Shown piece by piece: positions 61,304-64,000 of a stretch of DNA of 64,000 bases (the stretch's first letter is position 1; the number at the start of each line of letters is the position of its first letter). A program made the position numbers and the translations under genes. Below the pieces are notes generated by a model, which worked only from the letters and a program-made list of their open reading frames with translations, made no database searches and had not been told where the DNA came from. Location of the stretch: positions 1 to 64,000 of the forward strand of contig JAQCIQ010000005.1 of NCBI GenBank assembly GCA_027592025.1, given 5' to 3'. Source of the stretch: Bacteroidota bacterium. Lineage in GTDB: Bacteria > Bacteroidota > Bacteroidia > Flavobacteriales > Flavobacteriaceae.

Positions 61304-62371
61304 ATGTCCAATACACTTAAAGCAGGAGTAGCTACAGGAGACGAAGTTCAGGCCATATTTCGAATGGCAAAAGAGAAGCAATTTGCTTTGCCTGCTGTCA
61401 ATGTCATTGGCTCAAACAGTATTAACGGCGTTCTTGAAACGGCGAGAGACCTAAACGCTCCAGTCATTATTCAGTATTCTAATGGCGGAGGCAGTTTCAA
61501 TGCTGGTAAAGGACTTTCGAACGCAGGGCAGGCCTCGGCCATTGCTGGCTCGATTGCCGGTGCTCACCACGTCCACCAGATGGCTCAAGCCTATGGCGTG
61601 CCAGTAATTTTACACACCGACCATTGTGCCAAAAACCTATTGCCTTGGATAGATGGTTTGTTAGATGCTGGAGAAGCGCATTTTAAATCGACTGGGAAAT
61701 CCCTGTACAGTTCTCACATGATCGACCTCTCAGAAGAGTCGTTGGAAGAAAATATTGAAACGTGTAAAAAATACTTGGAGCGCATGTCAAAAATTGGCAT
61801 GACCCTAGAAATTGAACTCGGCGTGACTGGTGGAGAAGAAGACGGGGTGGATAACAGCGGTGTAGACAGTTCTAAGCTTTACACTCAACCTGATGAAGTT
61901 GCTTACGCCTTTGAAGAGTTGAGACAAGTCAGTGATCGCTTTACAGTTGCAGCTGCCTTTGGCAATGTTCACGGGGTATACAAGCCCGGTAATGTGGTTT
62001 TGACTCCAAAAATTTTAAAAAATTCTCAAGACTTTGTTTCCTCAAAATACGGGGTGCCGCACAATACAATAGACTTTGTTTTTCATGGCGGATCAGGATC
62101 GACTGTAGAAGAAATAAGAGAAGCTATTTCCTATGGTGTGGTCAAAATGAATATTGATACTGACATGCAGTATGCTTTTATGAGTGGAATCAGAGATTAC
62201 ATGAACACCTATTCGGCCTACCTGAAAGGTCAGATTGGTAATCCAGAAGGCGAGGATGTACCGAATAAAAAATATTATGATCCAAGACGTTGGTTGCGTG
62301 AGGGAGAATTAACCTTTAACGCCCGTTTGAAAAAGGCCTTTGAAGACCTCAACAATATTAACACGCTTTAA
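61304..62371 (+). CDS. fbaA: Class II fructose-bisphosphate aldolase
   Basis: 355 aa, the long FbaA (E. coli-like) form. Zinc and catalytic residues are in LHTDHCAKNLLPWIDG (Asp and His), ELGVTGGEEDGVDNSG, FGNVHGVYKPGNV (His), and DFVFHGGSGSTVEEI (His and substrate loop); VVKMNIDTDMQYAF is also conserved. Cleaves fructose 1,6-bisphosphate in glycolysis. accD follows after 22 bases. Confidence 0.97.
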   Translation: MSNTLKAGVATGDEVQAIFRMAKEKQFALPAVNVIGSNSINGVLETARDLNAPVIIQYSNGGGSFNAGKGLSNAGQASAIAGSIAGAHHVHQMAQAYGVPVILHTDHCAKNLLPWIDGLLDAGEAHFKSTGKSLYSSHMIDLSEESLEENIETCKKYLERMSKIGMTLEIELGVTGGEEDGVDNSGVDSSKLYTQPDEVAYAFEELRQVSDRFTVAAAFGNVHGVYKPGNVVLTPKILKNSQDFVSSKYGVPHNTIDFVFHGGSGSTVEEIREAISYGVVKMNIDTDMQYAFMSGIRDYMNTYSAYLKGQIGNPEGEDVPNKKYYDPRRWLREGELTFNARLKKAFEDLNNINTL

Positions 62372-62393
62372 ATAGCTTCCAAAATAGACGGAT

Positions 62394-63245
62394 ATGGCAT
62401 GGTTCAAGCGTAAAGACAAAGGCATTCAAACCCCAACCGAGTCCAAAAAAGACACCCCACGAGGGTTGTGGTATAAAACACCGACTGGCAAGATTGTTGA
62501 AACAGAAGAACTTGCCAATAATTTCTATGTCAGCCCCGAAGACGGCTACCATGTTCGTATCGGAAGCGCGGAATATTTCGATATATTATTTGATGACGAG
62601 TTCAAAGAATTAGACGCCAACATGTCATCCAAAGACCCGCTTAATTTTACGGACACCACCTCCTACAAAGATCGACTGAAAGCAGCTCAATCTAAAACTA
62701 AACTGAAAGACGCAGTAAGAACAGCGGTAGGTAAGTCAAAAGGTAAGCTTTTGGTAGTTGCGGCTATGGATTTCACCTTCATCGGAGGTTCTATGGGCAG
62801 CGTGGTAGGCGAAAAAATTGCTCGCGCTGCGGATTATGCCTTAAAGCATAACATTCCGTTTTTGATGATTTCAAAATCGGGCGGAGCGCGAATGATGGAA
62901 GCGGCCATATCGCTTATGCAATTGGCCAAGACTTCGGCAAAGTTAGCCCAACTGGCTGACGCCAAAATACCTTACATCTCTCTTTGTACCGATCCTACTA
63001 CAGGAGGAACCACAGCTTCATTTGCCATGCTTGGCGACATCAACATCTCTGAACCTGGTGCCCTGATAGGTTTTGCTGGCCCAAGGGTTGTAAGAGATAC
63101 CACCGGGAAAGAATTGCCAGACGATTTCCAAACTGCTGAGTTTTTGCAAGAACATGGTTTTCTAGACTTTATTACTCACCGTTCTGAATTGAAATACAAA
63201 GTCAATCTGTATATAGATTTGATTTTGAATCAAAAAGTCCGTTGA
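62394..63245 (+). CDS. accD: Acetyl-CoA carboxylase carboxyltransferase subunit beta
   Basis: 283 aa. The crotonase-like carboxyltransferase core is clear: [73 protein letters not shown]. The N-terminal region that is a C4 zinc ribbon in E. coli AccD (here [33 protein letters not shown]) has no cysteines. It forms the carboxyltransferase with AccA for malonyl-CoA synthesis. Pairing with fbaA is unusual in function but close (22 bases). Confidence 0.96.
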   Translation: MAWFKRKDKGIQTPTESKKDTPRGLWYKTPTGKIVETEELANNFYVSPEDGYHVRIGSAEYFDILFDDEFKELDANMSSKDPLNFTDTTSYKDRLKAAQSKTKLKDAVRTAVGKSKGKLLVVAAMDFTFIGGSMGSVVGEKIARAADYALKHNIPFLMISKSGGARMMEAAISLMQLAKTSAKLAQLADAKIPYISLCTDPTTGGTTASFAMLGDINISEPGALIGFAGPRVVRDTTGKELPDDFQTAEFLQEHGFLDFITHRSELKYKVNLYIDLILNQKVR

Positions 63246-63286
63246 TAATTAATTGCGCACCACACCCTTTATTTGTCGAAAAACTC

Positions 63287-63294
63287 TATATTTG
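63287..63294 (+). promoter_or_regulatory. -7 promoter box of rpsO
   Basis: TATATTTG, an exact TAnnTTTG match 56 bases upstream of the rpsO ATG, leaving a leader of about 50 bases. Confidence 0.55.
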
Positions 63295-63350
63295 CGGTCG
63301 TGAAATGAAAATCATTTCCCGTACATAATAATCATTGAAATAATATTGGC

Positions 63351-63620
63351 ATGTATTTGACAAAAGAAAAAAAACAAGAATTGTTCGAAAAGTACGGCAG
63401 TGCTGCAAGCAACACTGGTTCGGCAGAAGGACAAATTGCCTTGTTCACATTCAGAATCAATCACCTTACTGAGCACTTAAAAAACAATCGTAAAGATTTT
63501 AATACTGAGCGTTCATTGGTCAAATTGGTTGGAAAACGTCGTTCATTGCTTGATTATTTGGTAAAGAAAGATATCTTGAGGTATCGTGCCATTATCAAGG
63601 AACTTGGATTGCGTAAATAA
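63351..63620 (+). CDS. rpsO: 30S ribosomal protein S15
   Basis: 89 aa, the standard S15 length. GSAEGQIALFTFRINHLTEHLKNNRKDF, then the basic LVGKRRSLLDYLVKKDILRYRAIIKELGLRK, contact 16S rRNA in the platform. Own promoter, followed by a terminator and then pnp, the common bacterial rpsO-pnp order. Confidence 0.98.
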   Translation: MYLTKEKKQELFEKYGSAASNTGSAEGQIALFTFRINHLTEHLKNNRKDFNTERSLVKLVGKRRSLLDYLVKKDILRYRAIIKELGLRK

Positions 63621-63624
63621 ATTT

Positions 63625-63650
63625 AAGGAGCCTTGTGCTCCTTTTTTTTT
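63625..63650 (+). terminator. Rho-independent terminator between rpsO and pnp
   Basis: Stem AAGGAGC / GCTCCTT with a 5-base loop followed by nine T. Confidence 0.92.
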
Positions 63651-63763
63651 ATTGCAAACCGCCCCATAAAGGGCATTTTTTAGAAGAAGCTTCAAAAAAA
63701 GTTTTTCACTGGTCACTACAACGGCAACAACACAACGACCATTGTTTAATTTAAAACTATTTT

Positions 63764-64000
63764 ATGATTCCAAAAGTTTACAAAGAGGTTATTGACCTCG
63801 GAGATGGGAGAGAAATTACCATCGAAACAGGCAAATTAGCCAAACAAGCCCACGGCTCGGTCGTGGTGCAAATGGGAAAAACCATGTTGCTGTGTACAGT
63901 AGTATCAAACTACGAACCTTCGGACGTAGATTTTATGCCTTTAACCGTTGACTATCGCGAAAAGTTCTCGGCCGCTGGACGCTATCCAGGAGGATTTTTC
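63764..64000 (+). CDS. pnp: Polyribonucleotide nucleotidyltransferase (PNPase), N-terminal part
   Basis: 79 codons are visible, then the window ends. The sequence starts [21 protein letters not shown] and continues with [21 protein letters not shown] and [22 protein letters not shown], which is the first RNase PH domain of PNPase. It degrades RNA 3' to 5' with phosphate. The 113 bases between the rpsO terminator and this ATG hold no exact promoter box; they contain a small GCCC/GGGC hairpin at 63661-63674 and an A/T-rich possible stem near 63683-63708. Confidence 0.95.
   Translation, partial: MIPKVYKEVIDLGDGREITIETGKLAKQAHGSVVVQMGKTMLLCTVVSNYEPSDVDFMPLTVDYREKFSAAGRYPGGFF

Noticed and set aside
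1-64000. CRISPR array, insertion sequence, prophage, tRNA or rRNA genes
   Set aside because: No regularly spaced direct repeats, transposase or integrase motifs, or cloverleaf-like intergenic sequences were seen. Intergenic gaps are all under 200 bases.

Overview
This window is chromosomal DNA of a member of the Bacteroidota, most likely Flavobacteriales or a close relative. The evidence is: low GC; at least 21 exact TAnnTTTG elements (the Bacteroidota -7 promoter box) just upstream of start codons; no obvious purine-rich Shine-Dalgarno sites; a PorT gene of the type IX secretion system; an Omp85 lipoprotein of TamL type; a sodium-pumping Na+-NQR; and AccD and a zinc-ribbon-family protein that have lost their zinc cysteines. 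I see no rRNA or tRNA gene, no CRISPR array, no insertion sequence and no prophage. No gene-free stretch exceeds 300 bases; the largest gap is 183 bases, between trkA and ubiE.

Layout. 1-8.9 kb: nucleotidyltransferase, two rhodaneses, YceI, YaaA, RluD, a PASTA protein, Ddl, CoaD, Nudix, PyrE, an SRPBCC protein and BirA. 8.9-13 kb: rsfS-ftsH-cdsA-psd-ACBP, a membrane quality-control and phospholipid operon. 13-23.3 kb: ValS, a DUF1573 protein, an aminotransferase overlapping MurB, a small Cys-rich membrane protein with a sigma factor, LipA, LpxK, a Nif3-like protein and a coiled-coil protein. 23.3-24 kb: MsrA.

24.0-31.6 kb: an eight-gene, tightly packed operon for kynurenine catabolism (kynureninase, kynurenine 3-monooxygenase, RidA-type 2-aminomuconate deaminase, aminomuconate semialdehyde dehydrogenase, a degenerate SDR, 3-hydroxyanthranilate dioxygenase, ACMS decarboxylase, O-methyltransferase). 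Together these take kynurenine to about 4-oxalocrotonate. Tryptophan dioxygenase, kynurenine formamidase and the lower steps are not in the window. The SDR and the O-methyltransferase have no assigned step and are the best candidates for new chemistry here.

31.6-36 kb: TatA, a secreted hypothetical protein, PepE, GpmI and Map. 36-43.5 kb on the minus strand: nqrABCDEF followed by a small protein and ApbE, the flavin transferase that loads FMN onto NqrB and NqrC. 43.5-51 kb: DUF5103, ApaG, PruA, a frameshifted Omp28-like lipoprotein, a TlpA-like thioredoxin, a DUF6029 protein and RsmG. 51-57 kb: desaturase, aminotransferase, TrkH/TrkA. 56.4-61.3 kb: ubiE-porT, a SpoU methyltransferase and tamL. 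61.3-64 kb: fbaA-accD, rpsO and the start of pnp. Most of the window is core housekeeping. The accessory interest lies in the kynurenine operon, the flavin-site variation in Na+-NQR, the frameshifted lipoprotein and several promoters placed almost on top of start codons.
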